Assembly: GCF_000960765.1 (NCBI RefSeq)
Contig: NZ_JYNH01000003.1
Span: 49,376-113,375, forward strand
Origin: Desulfosporosinus sp. I2
Lineage (GTDB): Bacteria; Bacillota; Desulfitobacteriia; Desulfitobacteriales; Desulfitobacteriaceae
Direction: 5' to 3'
Length of the DNA stretch: 64,000 nt
In this document: positions 8,369 through 16,134 of the stretch, in pieces
Numbering within the stretch: position 1 is the first letter of the stretch
Layout of the letters: every line of letters begins with the position of its first letter
Translations under genes and position numbers: made by a program
Notes under the pieces: model-generated
What the model was told of the DNA's origin: nothing
Databases searched by the model: none
What the model saw: the letters and a program-made list of their open reading frames with translations, nothing else

Positions 8369-8716
8369 ATGAATGAAAGTACTGCGATAAACACCGACCC
8401 GAAAAATCTCCAGGCTAAACGAATTGTTTATTATGTCTTAGGGGTTTTAGAAGTTTTATTCGCCTTTCGCTTAATCTTCAAACTTTTAGGAGCTAACCCT
8501 CAAAGCCCTTTTGTATCGTTCATTTATTCCGTATCCCAAGCCTTCTTAATTCCCTTTACTGGTATTTTTAGATCGGCTGTCACTAAAGGAATTGAGGCCC
8601 AGTCAATCTTAGAGCCAACGACCATTATCGCCATGATTGTTTATGCGATTATCGCCTGGGGGATTGTTAAGTTGATCGAAATTAGTAGGCCTGCTAAAGG
8701 CACTGAGATCCGTTAA
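8369..8716 (+). CDS. YggT-family membrane protein
   Basis: The 115-residue product has a soluble N-terminus followed by two hydrophobic segments (about residues 20-45 and 80-105) separated by the SFIYSVSQAFLIPFTGIF stretch typical of YggT/Ycf19 proteins. The start is the ATG at 8369, eleven bases after AAGGAGG; an earlier in-frame start at 8234 lacks a ribosome binding site. YggT proteins are linked to cell division, membrane organisation or osmotic tolerance, but no enzymatic activity is established. It is transcribed divergently from cooS and appears monocistronic. Confidence 0.8.
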   Translation: MNESTAINTDPKNLQAKRIVYYVLGVLEVLFAFRLIFKLLGANPQSPFVSFIYSVSQAFLIPFTGIFRSAVTKGIEAQSILEPTTIIAMIVYAIIAWGIVKLIEISRPAKGTEIR

Positions 8717-8986
8717 AGTTAACCTTGACCGCTACGGCGACAATGTCTCCAATTTTTACTGCTTGCACAGACAAACTTTTGATGGAGTTATTAGCTTGTT
8801 CTGTCACAATGACTACGGCGATTCTGACTTAGAAGAACTCGGTAATGGGAAACCCATTGATTCAGGGGCCATCGAGGAAGCCGTCCGGAAAATTGACGAA
8901 AGACTCTGGACAAAGACTACCTGCCGAGAATGCAGAAACCTGACCAGAGAATGCGGAGAGATTAAGTTGCGTAAATTCTCTCTGCT
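8717..8986. other. Stretch without a confident gene
   Basis: A + strand open frame (8763-9005) without a ribosome binding site and a - strand stretch reading like a protein (IKSLSVQAVKIGDIVAVAVK, ending near 8710) both cross this segment. Neither has a convincing start. It may be a decayed gene, but I cannot name it. Confidence 0.3.
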
Positions 8987-9436
8987 TCATCTGACATTCA
9001 AGTGATATAGTATTAGAATTATTGCTACGATGAGAACCACAACGTGGATTTTATAAGAAGACTTAAACACATGATTTTTGGATGTTAAATCCTTACCCAG
9101 TAACATTATAATAATTACACAGATCAAGGAACCAAGACCTGTTGTCATCATGGGAAGGTCCATGACATGAACGTTATAGTAATAATAGAGATAGTACAAA
9201 CTATGATAACCTGCTAAGATAACTATAAACCAACCAATTAATTCATGAAAAAACACGAAGACTTTATATCCCAAACTACGTACGGCATCTTTTTGGGCAA
9301 ACTCAAGAAAAACAAACTTAATACCAGAAAATAACATAATTACGGCTATTAAGAAAGCAACGTACCCTCCCGATTTTCGGGCGAGCTCCAGCGACATTGA
9401 AGATCTAAAAACATCCATAAGAAATAAAGAACCCAA
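8987..9436 (-). CDS. Small four-helix membrane protein, probable di-haem b cytochrome
   Basis: The 149-residue protein is almost entirely hydrophobic, with four predicted membrane helices. Helix 2 contains HELIGWFIVILAGYH and helix 4 contains HVVVLIVAIILILYH; each is a His-x13-His pair, the spacing used for bis-histidine haem b ligation in four-helix membrane cytochromes. It resembles DUF4405/cytochrome b-like quinol-interacting subunits, although no partner oxidoreductase is encoded on the same strand. The start is a TTG at 9434-9436 with GGGAG ten bases upstream. It is divergent from the broken PucR/molybdoenzyme locus, with a perfect palindrome between them. Family assignment is inference from helix and His pattern. 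Confidence 0.6.
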   Translation of the reverse strand: MGSLFLMDVFRSSMSLELARKSGGYVAFLIAVIMLFSGIKFVFLEFAQKDAVRSLGYKVFVFFHELIGWFIVILAGYHSLYYLYYYYNVHVMDLPMMTTGLGSLICVIIIMLLGKDLTSKNHVFKSSYKIHVVVLIVAIILILYHLNVR

Positions 9437-9468
9437 CTTGCAACATCTCCCGCGATTTAATTAATTTT

Positions 9469-9485
9469 TGTTAGTTTCACTAACA
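9469..9485. promoter_or_regulatory. Perfect 7-bp palindrome between divergent genes
   Basis: TGTTAGTTTCACTAACA consists of two perfect 7-base arms around TTC. It lies in the divergent promoter region between the membrane cytochrome gene (9436, -) and the PucR remnant (9574, +). It could be an operator for either side; the cognate regulator is unknown. Confidence 0.45.
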
Positions 9486-9573
9486 TGACCAATTCGCGGT
9501 GCTCCATGAGAGTCCTTTGGAGAATTTAACAATAATCATAGTGATTTTTCGTAGATAGTTAAGAGGTGAAACT

Positions 9574-11017
9574 ATGAATTTAACTTACCACAAGGAATTA
9601 CCTTACGACACTTGATCGTTATGTTTAATTTAAGGGTAATTCCTGTTCTTGACACTCCTGAACAAGATATCAGTGAGTTCTCTATCCATAGCTTGCGCCT
9701 AGGTGAAAAAGATCACATCCTCCCTTTTCCCGGCTGCGAAGCGCATCTATTCCCCGTGAATAATGAACTGATACTGCAGATCATTGCTTTACCCTCCCAA
9801 GCAAGTGGTTCAATCATACAACAACACCCTCTTAAATTCATCTTACCCAACCAGAATCGACTTGGAACGACTTTTGCTCGAATGTAGAAAACTGGCTTGA
9901 ACAACTACAAGGTCGCATTTTGGTGGCTTGCGAAGAAGGTTTTCAACTGCTCTCTCAGAATCTGTCAAACCAGCATAGTTACTCAATCGTCGACAAGCTC
10001 AAGACCATTCTGGGCTATGACATCTTTCTCCTAGACAATCAATTAGACGTCTTAGCTTGGGTCGGTGGAGAATACTTACCTGAAAAGCCGGTCTCTTTCC
10101 TTCCTCCCAAAATTCCTGCGTTCACTCCTGCGACCTCTCCAGCAAGATTTATTAATTTATTTGCGGGTTCCTGGAAAGGCTCCAATAAGGACATCCCCTT
10201 AACCTGGTGCCCACTTTCTAGCCAACAAGGTATTCTGGGATATCTGGGCCTGACAATTTTAGAGGAGAAGTTGGGAAGTGTGGAGCACTATTTCCTTACT
10301 AAAGCCGCTCCACTCTTGACGTTTGAATTATTAATGAAGCAAAGTATCCATGAAAACGAACGTCTCCACCATCGCGACTTTCTTTTTGACTTGCTATACA
10401 ATAACTTTGATTCTCTTGAAGTCATCAGCTCGCGCGGCAAACTCTGGGGCTGGGACTTTAGCAAACCTCATTTAGTCGCTGTGGGCGAGATTCAAAACTT
10501 TACACCACTTCCAGCCGAACGACAACGTCTGAGCACCTTAATAGCGAAAGTCTCACGCAACCCAGGTGCAATTTGTCTAGAACGCAATGATCAAGTCGTT
10601 TTGCTCTTTCCGCTGGAAGAGATGCTAGCTCAATCTCTAACGACTACCACTGCTGAACAACTCCTTCAACCCTTCTGGAAAGTTGCAGACACTATATTCC
10701 CAGGCCGCAAGTTCTTCTTTGGCTTAGGCAATCTTTACCCAACGGCTCGCGAGATTCACCGCAGTTTTCAAGAGGCAAGATCCGCCCTAGAAATTGGTCG
10801 CCTTTTGTATCCGGACAAACTTCTTACCTCCTTTAGTGAACTAGGTATCATGCGCCTGCTTCAAAGACTGGAGCACCAAGAACTCGAAGATTTTCGTCAA
10901 GAGACCCTGAAACCTCTCTTGGACTTTGATCGAGACGGCAACGTCGAACTCGAACAAACTCTTCTAACTTACTATCTCTGCAACGGCGACCATAACCTAG
11001 CGGCACAGAAACTCTTC
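9574..11017 (+). pseudogene. PucR/CdaR-type transcriptional regulator, frameshifted and missing its HTH C-terminus
   Basis: An ATG at 9574 with AAGAGGTG upstream opens MNLTYHKELPYDT and hits TGA. A second open stretch (9612-9887) and a third (from about 9836) continue protein-like sequence in two other frames, so at least two frameshifts break the 5' part. From 9890 the frame encodes a regulator of the PucR/CdaR type: a central sensory region, then a GGDEF-like region with HRSFQEARSALEIGRLLYP, then the start of the C-terminal HTH, LLTYYLCNGDHNLAAQKLF. The HTH normally continues with an arginine-rich recognition helix, but here it runs straight into the Met of a Tat molybdoenzyme. The regulator cannot be functional as read. 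A role controlling the neighbouring oxidoreductase is likely from position. Confidence 0.75.
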
Positions 11018-12487
11018 ATGAAAATCTCCCGCCGCCAATTTATCGGTGCAACGGCAGCCACGGCCGCCGGCGCCAGTCTCTTTAGCTTTCAAATGCTGAC
11101 GAAGTTAAACCCTGCTGCGGCAGCGGATAGCACCGCTCAAGTACAAGAATTCCGCAACGTCTGTCCACGCAACTGCTATGACACTTGCGCGCAAATCTCC
11201 TTTGTACAAAACGGAATTCTCAAAAAGGTCGAAGGGGATCCTAAACAGGGCTACACGAACGGCAAACTTTGCCTTAAAGGGTATACCTACACCCGGCGTG
11301 TTTATAGCCCTGACCGCGTCAAATATCCGATGAAACAGACCCCCCGTGGCTCCGGCAACTGGACACGGATTAGCTGGGACGAAGCAATGAACACCATCGC
11401 CAAGAAAATCCTGGATCTAAAAAAACGCTACGGCTCCACTCTACCCATTTGTTTTGACAAATACTCAGGCAACTTCGGCATTCTCCACTACGGAGCGGAC
11501 GGAACCATGTCCAGCATAGGTTATACTACCCGGGCCTTGGGAACCCCTTGTTGGCCCGCCGGGATCGACGCTCAAACCTATGATTTTGGCACTCTCTATT
11601 CGAACGACCCGGAAGACATGGTTAATGCCAACTATATCATTCTCTGGGGGGTCAACGACCTCTCCCTCACCACTTCTGCTGAGGCTGCAGATATCTTCTT
11701 ACCTGCCACAACTCATTACGAACACTGGGATCTAAACTCCAGTTACTGGCATTATTGGGTTGGGATCAATGAGCCTGCGATCCCTCCTGTCGGAGAGGCA
11801 AGATCCGATCTAGAAATTGCCTGGAATGTTTCAGCGAAACTCAACGAACTGGAACCGGGCAGTTGCGCCTTCCCCACCCATGGTTCCGAGAAGGAAACCA
11901 TGTTAAAACAACTTAGTCCAGCTCTACTCCAGCTACTCGGGTTAACCAAACCTGAAGAAATCTTAGCCCAGCCAGTGAAAGCAAACTTATCCCCAACTGC
12001 TTGGGTCGAACGCAAGTTTGCCACTCCTTCCGGACGCTTTGAGTTCTTTTCAACCAGTGCTGCCGCTGTGGGGTTTCCTGCACTTCCGTCGTATATACCA
12101 GCGCAAATACCACCAAGGGATGCCCCCCTGCGTTTACTAACCCCTCACCATTCAGCGATGATCAATTCCCAATCCTATCAGGATATTGCACCAGATTGTT
12201 ATAAACTACAACTTAACCCAGAACTAGCCCGAGACTACGGACTAAAAAAAGGGGACCTGGCCGAACTCTTCAATGAATCCGGAAGCCTGCAGGTTCGGTT
12301 GTTACTTGATCCAATGATACCCACCGATGTGGTGATAATTTATCAGGGAACTCTTAAAGAAAAGGCCCCTTGCCTAAATGTTCTACTCAAATCCAATCTC
12401 ACCGACATGGGATCTGAAACCACCGGAGCACCGGGATTCGCAATCAACGAGACCTTTGTTAACCTAAGGCGACTGACAAGTCCGTAA
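11018..12487 (+). pseudogene. Tat-exported molybdopterin oxidoreductase catalytic subunit, internally deleted and fused to PucR
   Basis: The segment starts at an internal Met with a twin-arginine signal (SRRQFIGA), then the [4Fe-4S] motif C-x3-C-x3-C (CPRNCYDTC) with a later Cys in GKLCLKG, as in DMSO reductase-family enzymes. After YIILWGVN the sequence jumps to DLSLTTSAEAADIFLPATTH, which in family members lies a few hundred residues later, so the middle of the enzyme is missing. The C-terminal molydop-binding domain (LTPHHSAMINSQS and following) is present. About 489 residues remain against roughly 700 or more in the family. There is no ribosome binding site before the Met: the frame is continuous with the truncated regulator upstream. 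Because the Mo-pterin pocket is incomplete, I call it a pseudogene. Its FeS partner follows at 12534. Confidence 0.8.
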
Positions 12488-12533
12488 ATTTCCCTATCGA
12501 ATCTAGCCAAACTTGCTAACGGAGGAGATAAAA

Positions 12534-13094
12534 ACGATCAAACAATTAGGCTTTGTTTTAGATACCAACCGTTGCATAGGTTGCGGTGCTTGTGTTAACG
12601 CTTGCCAACTTAATAACCGCTTGCCGTCTCTCCTCACTTGGCGTTCAATCCGCACCATTGAAGAGCGTGAGCCAGAAGGCATACGCAAATTTTATCTCTC
12701 GATCGCATGTAATCATTGTGCCAATCCCGAGTGTTTGAGAGTCTGCCCCAATAGTGCTTATGCTAAGCGCCGTGATGGAATAGTTACCCATATTCCGGCT
12801 AAATGTACCGGCTGTAAATCGTGTGTGTCATCCTGTCCTTTTAATGTGCCTAAAATTCACCCTTTATCTGGCAAGGCAAGCAAATGCCAGCTCTGCCACG
12901 AACGGATTGATCAAGGGCTATCTCCTTACTGTGTTAAAGCTTGTCCGACCGGTGCTCTGCGACTCATTGAAATCCACGCTTTGCCGTCTGACAAACTCAT
13001 CCGCCTGACAGCACCGCTGCCCGGTTTACGGCTTACGAATCCCTCAGTTTATTACCTGACACCCCGAAGAGTTAAATTAGAAGGACAAAAATAG
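12534..13094 (+). CDS. Four-cluster ferredoxin-like electron-transfer subunit (DmsB/NrfC type), start codon apparently lost
   Basis: The 186-codon frame encodes four Cys groups typical of DmsB/NrfC-like subunits: CIGCGACVNAC, CNHCANPECLRVC, CTGCKSCVSSC and CQLCHERIDQG with CVKACP. It would shuttle electrons between the molybdoenzyme and a membrane quinol site. A strong GGAGGAG at 12521-12527 is followed seven bases later by ACG ATC AAA CAA, where relatives would begin ATG ATC AAA. The only upstream in-frame starter (TTG at 12513) lies before that ribosome binding site. The simplest reading is an ATG-to-ACG change that reduces or abolishes expression, matching the decay of the catalytic gene 46 bases upstream. 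No membrane anchor subunit follows. Confidence 0.75.
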   Translation, partial: TIKQLGFVLDTNRCIGCGACVNACQLNNRLPSLLTWRSIRTIEEREPEGIRKFYLSIACNHCANPECLRVCPNSAYAKRRDGIVTHIPAKCTGCKSCVSSCPFNVPKIHPLSGKASKCQLCHERIDQGLSPYCVKACPTGALRLIEIHALPSDKLIRLTAPLPGLRLTNPSVYYLTPRRVKLEGQK

Positions 13095-13097
13095 CAA

Positions 13098-13143
13098 GAC
13101 CCGTTCTTTGTAATTTTGTACAAAAAACGGGTCACTTTTTTGT
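13098..13143 (+). terminator. Rho-independent terminator after FeS subunit
   Basis: Arms GACCCGTT and AACGGGTC enclose a loop and are followed by CACTTTTTTTG. The hairpin is three bases after the stop codon. Nothing recognisable lies in 13144-13377. Confidence 0.8.
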
Positions 13144-13377
13144 AATTTCGAACAACTCATAACTTTATGAACGTAAAATTCATAAAACCTTGCTAATATT
13201 ATTATATACCTTTATTTTGTTTGATGCAACACGCAGCACGGTCCTTATTCATTTCTATTATATTCCCGAACTTATCCTAATAAACTTGGGACTACGCTAA
13301 TCTACGCTTTTTACTCTAGTTTCTATCTTGTCTCAGGTTACCTCACTATTAATTAGTCTAATTACTAAGCTTCCTAT

Positions 13378-14028
13378 CTACTCCGGTAACTTAGAAAGAG
13401 CCTTTTTGTTGCAGACAATGACTAAAATATCTTTTTCCTCAACGACTGAATTTGCCCCTGGGGCAATGACAATCTGGTCTAAGCCTTTTTTGATCGCCAC
13501 CACATTAATATTATAAACTGCCCGTAAATTCAATTTGCCGAGGGACTTATTGACAAACTTTGCTGGCGCAATTATTTCAAAAATGCTGTAATCTAAGGAC
13601 AATTCTATGAAATCCATGACATTGGTTCTAATCAGGTTGTTGGCTAGACGAATCCCCATATCTTGTTCAGGGTAAACGATTTTGTCTGCCCCAATTTTTT
13701 CCAAAACCTTTCCATGTTGGATCGATTGGGCCTTAGCGACAACATAGGGGATGCCCATTTCTTTGAGCATCAGGGTGATCAGTATATTTGCTTCAAGGTC
13801 ATCCCCAATCGCTACAATCGCTACATCTAAATTCCGCACCCCTAACCCTCGGAGCGTCTCCTCCTCACGTGCATCGGCCTGTACCGCCTGTGTCACATCC
13901 TGCATTATAACCTGGACGGCATGTTCGTTTTTATCTAACGCAAGAACTTCGTGACCTAAAGCAGTGAGAGTTTTAGCGACACTTGTTCCGAATCGCCCTA
14001 AGCCAATAACTACAAATTGTTTGCGCAC
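13378..14028 (-). CDS. ktrA: Ktr potassium uptake regulatory subunit (RCK domain)
   Basis: The 216-residue cytoplasmic protein has an N-terminal Rossmann RCK_N domain with the dinucleotide motif GLGRFGTSVAKTL and acidic D32KNEHAV-type ribose contact, and a C-terminal RCK_C domain (about 135-216). It assembles as a ring on the KtrB translocation subunit and gates potassium (and sodium-coupled) uptake in response to ATP/ADP and often c-di-AMP. The start is a GTG with AGGAGGAG upstream. It lies 12 bases downstream of ktrB, in the run kdpD-kdpE-ktrB-ktrA. Confidence 0.93.
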   Translation of the reverse strand: MRKQFVVIGLGRFGTSVAKTLTALGHEVLALDKNEHAVQVIMQDVTQAVQADAREEETLRGLGVRNLDVAIVAIGDDLEANILITLMLKEMGIPYVVAKAQSIQHGKVLEKIGADKIVYPEQDMGIRLANNLIRTNVMDFIELSLDYSIFEIIAPAKFVNKSLGKLNLRAVYNINVVAIKKGLDQIVIAPGANSVVEEKDILVIVCNKKALSKLPE

Positions 14029-14040
14029 TTAATTCTCCTC

Positions 14041-15375
14041 CTATCCAATCAAGATTCGTTCATCTGGATACTTGACATGGGCTACTTGTTTAGCTTTTTT
14101 CTGGGAAAGTACAAATGCCAAGGTCAACGGCCCAACCCGCCCTATAAACATCGTCAAAATAATCGCCATTTTACCCACTGAGGAAAGAGTGGGCGTAATT
14201 CCTAACGAAAGGCCCACGGTCCCAAAGGCGGATGTTACTTCGAAAAGCACGGTTAGTAAATCTGAGTTTTCCGTGTATGAAAGAATCGATAATATTAAGA
14301 AAATCAAAATTGCGGCTGAAGTCGTAATTGCCCAAGCCTTTTGGATAACATCCTTAGGCAAAGTCCGCCCCTCTAAAACTACATGAGGATCACTGCGATA
14401 GGTACTTAACACTGATAAAACAATCGAAATAAAGGTCGTTGTCTTTATTCCTCCACCTGTTCCCCCAGGAGAAGCTCCAATAAACATCAGCACAATCATC
14501 GAGAGTAACGTTGTGTCACGCATACCCGCTAGATTGATGGTGTTAAATCCTGCCGTTCGAGGAGAAACTGATTGGAAGAAAGCTGCCAAAACTTTTGTTC
14601 CAAAAGGGAGTGGTGCTAAGGTCTTTGGATTAGTAAATTCCATAATCAAAATAAACACTGCCCCTAATAAGATCAGGGCAACGGAAACCTGAAGAACAAT
14701 TTTCGTATGAAGTCTAAACCTTTTTCGTGGTCCTAGGAGATCGGCCAAAACAATAAAGCCTAAGCCCCCGCAAATAATCAAAAGCATGATCGTAATATTA
14801 ACGATGGGGTCTCCGACGAATGCAGTCAGACTAGAAAAATTACCGAAGAGATCAAAGCCCGCGTTATTAAACGCTGAAATTGAATGAAAGACCCCATAAT
14901 AAAGCGCTTTACTCCAACCAAAATCGGAATACCAGCGTAAGGTTAGAATGAGGGCCCCCATTGCCTCAATAGCAAAGGAAATCTTTAAAATAGATTTAGT
15001 TAGTCGAACGATCCCTTCGACAGAAACTTGGTTTAGCGCCTCTTGCAATAACAAGCGTTCCTTAAGAGTAATTTTTCTCCCTAAAAGCATGGCAAATAGG
15101 GTGGCAAAGGTCATAAACCCAAGTCCACCCACTTGAATCAAGAAAAGAATCACCCACTGTCCAAAGAGCGTAAAGGTCGACGCTGTATCCACCACCACTA
15201 ACCCTGTAACACAAACTGCTGAGGTTGCTGTAAAGGCGGCATTCAAAAAGGGTAAGCCCAATCCATCCTGAGTTGCTTGAGGTAAGGTCAGCAATAACGC
15301 CCCAAACAAAATAAAACCCGCAAATCCAAACACTAAAACTCGAGATGGTGTCATGATTTTCCCTAATGCGTTCAA
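14041..15375 (-). CDS. ktrB: Ktr/Trk potassium uptake membrane subunit
   Basis: The 444-residue protein shows the four M1-P-M2 repeats of the TrkH/KtrB superfamily. The first pore loop reads TSAVCVTGLVVVD with the conserved selectivity-filter glycine, and further loops contain ISAFNNAGFDLFG, SPRTAGFNT and TSAFGTVGLSLG. It forms the translocating channel with KtrA as cytosolic gate. Length is normal. It follows kdpE by 74 bases on the same strand, so the KdpDE sensor pair may directly control it; no c-di-AMP riboswitch was seen in that gap. Confidence 0.93.
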   Translation of the reverse strand: MNALGKIMTPSRVLVFGFAGFILFGALLLTLPQATQDGLGLPFLNAAFTATSAVCVTGLVVVDTASTFTLFGQWVILFLIQVGGLGFMTFATLFAMLLGRKITLKERLLLQEALNQVSVEGIVRLTKSILKISFAIEAMGALILTLRWYSDFGWSKALYYGVFHSISAFNNAGFDLFGNFSSLTAFVGDPIVNITIMLLIICGGLGFIVLADLLGPRKRFRLHTKIVLQVSVALILLGAVFILIMEFTNPKTLAPLPFGTKVLAAFFQSVSPRTAGFNTINLAGMRDTTLLSMIVLMFIGASPGGTGGGIKTTTFISIVLSVLSTYRSDPHVVLEGRTLPKDVIQKAWAITTSAAILIFLILSILSYTENSDLLTVLFEVTSAFGTVGLSLGITPTLSSVGKMAIILTMFIGRVGPLTLAFVLSQKKAKQVAHVKYPDERILIG

Positions 15376-15449
15376 TCCCTTTTCCCTCCAAGATCTATAG
15401 CCATAAAAATTAATTTATAATTGTCATTTAGCCTAATTCCCCGATACAT

Positions 15450-16133
15450 TTATAGCAAACGATATCCCACTCCTGGTTCCGTAATAATATGCCGAGGGCG
15501 GGATGGGTCTCGTTCCAGCTTTCGCCTGATCTGACCAATATAAACACGCAAGTACTGTACTTCTTTCTCATAAGACGGTCCCCATACAGTGCGAAGCAAA
15601 AAACTGTGGGTCATCACTTTTCCTGCATTAATCGCTAGATTTTTTACAATCTCAAATTCTGTTAAGGTAAGTTTAATTTCGTGATTATCCCTTGTGACCC
15701 GCCGATGTAATAAATCAAAGGTCACATCGTCGAAATGCAACACGGGCTGTTCTTCTACCCCGACAATGTGACGCATTGCCGCTCGAATTCGAGCTAACAA
15801 TTCACCCATTCCAAAGGGTTTCGTTACATAATCATCCGCACCAAAATCTAAGGCCGCAATTTTATCATTCTCCTGTTCCTTGACAGAAAGAATGATAATG
15901 GGCACCTTTGACCATTCTCGCAACTGACGCATGACGTCGAGTCCATCAAGATCGGGTAACCCTAAATCTAAGACGACTAAGTCTGGGCTAAACATCACAG
16001 CCGCTTCAAGGCCCTCGCCACCTGTCTTAGCATCTTTTACGAGATATCCGTGACTAGTTAAAGCCACCCGTAAAAATCGCCGAATCTGCGTATCATCATC
16101 AATAATCAAAATCCGCTGACCTTTGTTTTCCAT
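15450..16133 (-). CDS. kdpE: KdpE-like response regulator
   Basis: An N-terminal receiver (acidic pair DDD, phospho-acceptor in VVLDLGLPDLDGL, Lys in DDYVTKPFGMGEL) is joined to an OmpR/PhoB winged helix (VGYRLL end). The ATG at 16131-16133 is used because GAGGGAG, inside the end of kdpD, sits six bases before it; an upstream in-frame ATG at 16146-16148 overlaps kdpD. Only one base separates the genes, so they are coupled. No kdpFABC operon is present, so target genes are probably ktrBA, kdpDE itself and the KimA-like permease. Confidence 0.9.
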   Translation of the reverse strand: MENKGQRILIIDDDTQIRRFLRVALTSHGYLVKDAKTGGEGLEAAVMFSPDLVVLDLGLPDLDGLDVMRQLREWSKVPIIILSVKEQENDKIAALDFGADDYVTKPFGMGELLARIRAAMRHIVGVEEQPVLHFDDVTFDLLHRRVTRDNHEIKLTLTEFEIVKNLAINAGKVMTHSFLLRTVWGPSYEKEVQYLRVYIGQIRRKLERDPSRPRHIITEPGVGYRLL

Positions 16134-16134
16134 G

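Noticed and set aside
8763..9005. A + strand open frame of 80 codons after the YggT gene
   Set aside because: It lacks a ribosome binding site and overlaps the end of the membrane cytochrome gene; the other strand also reads protein-like here, so no call is safe.
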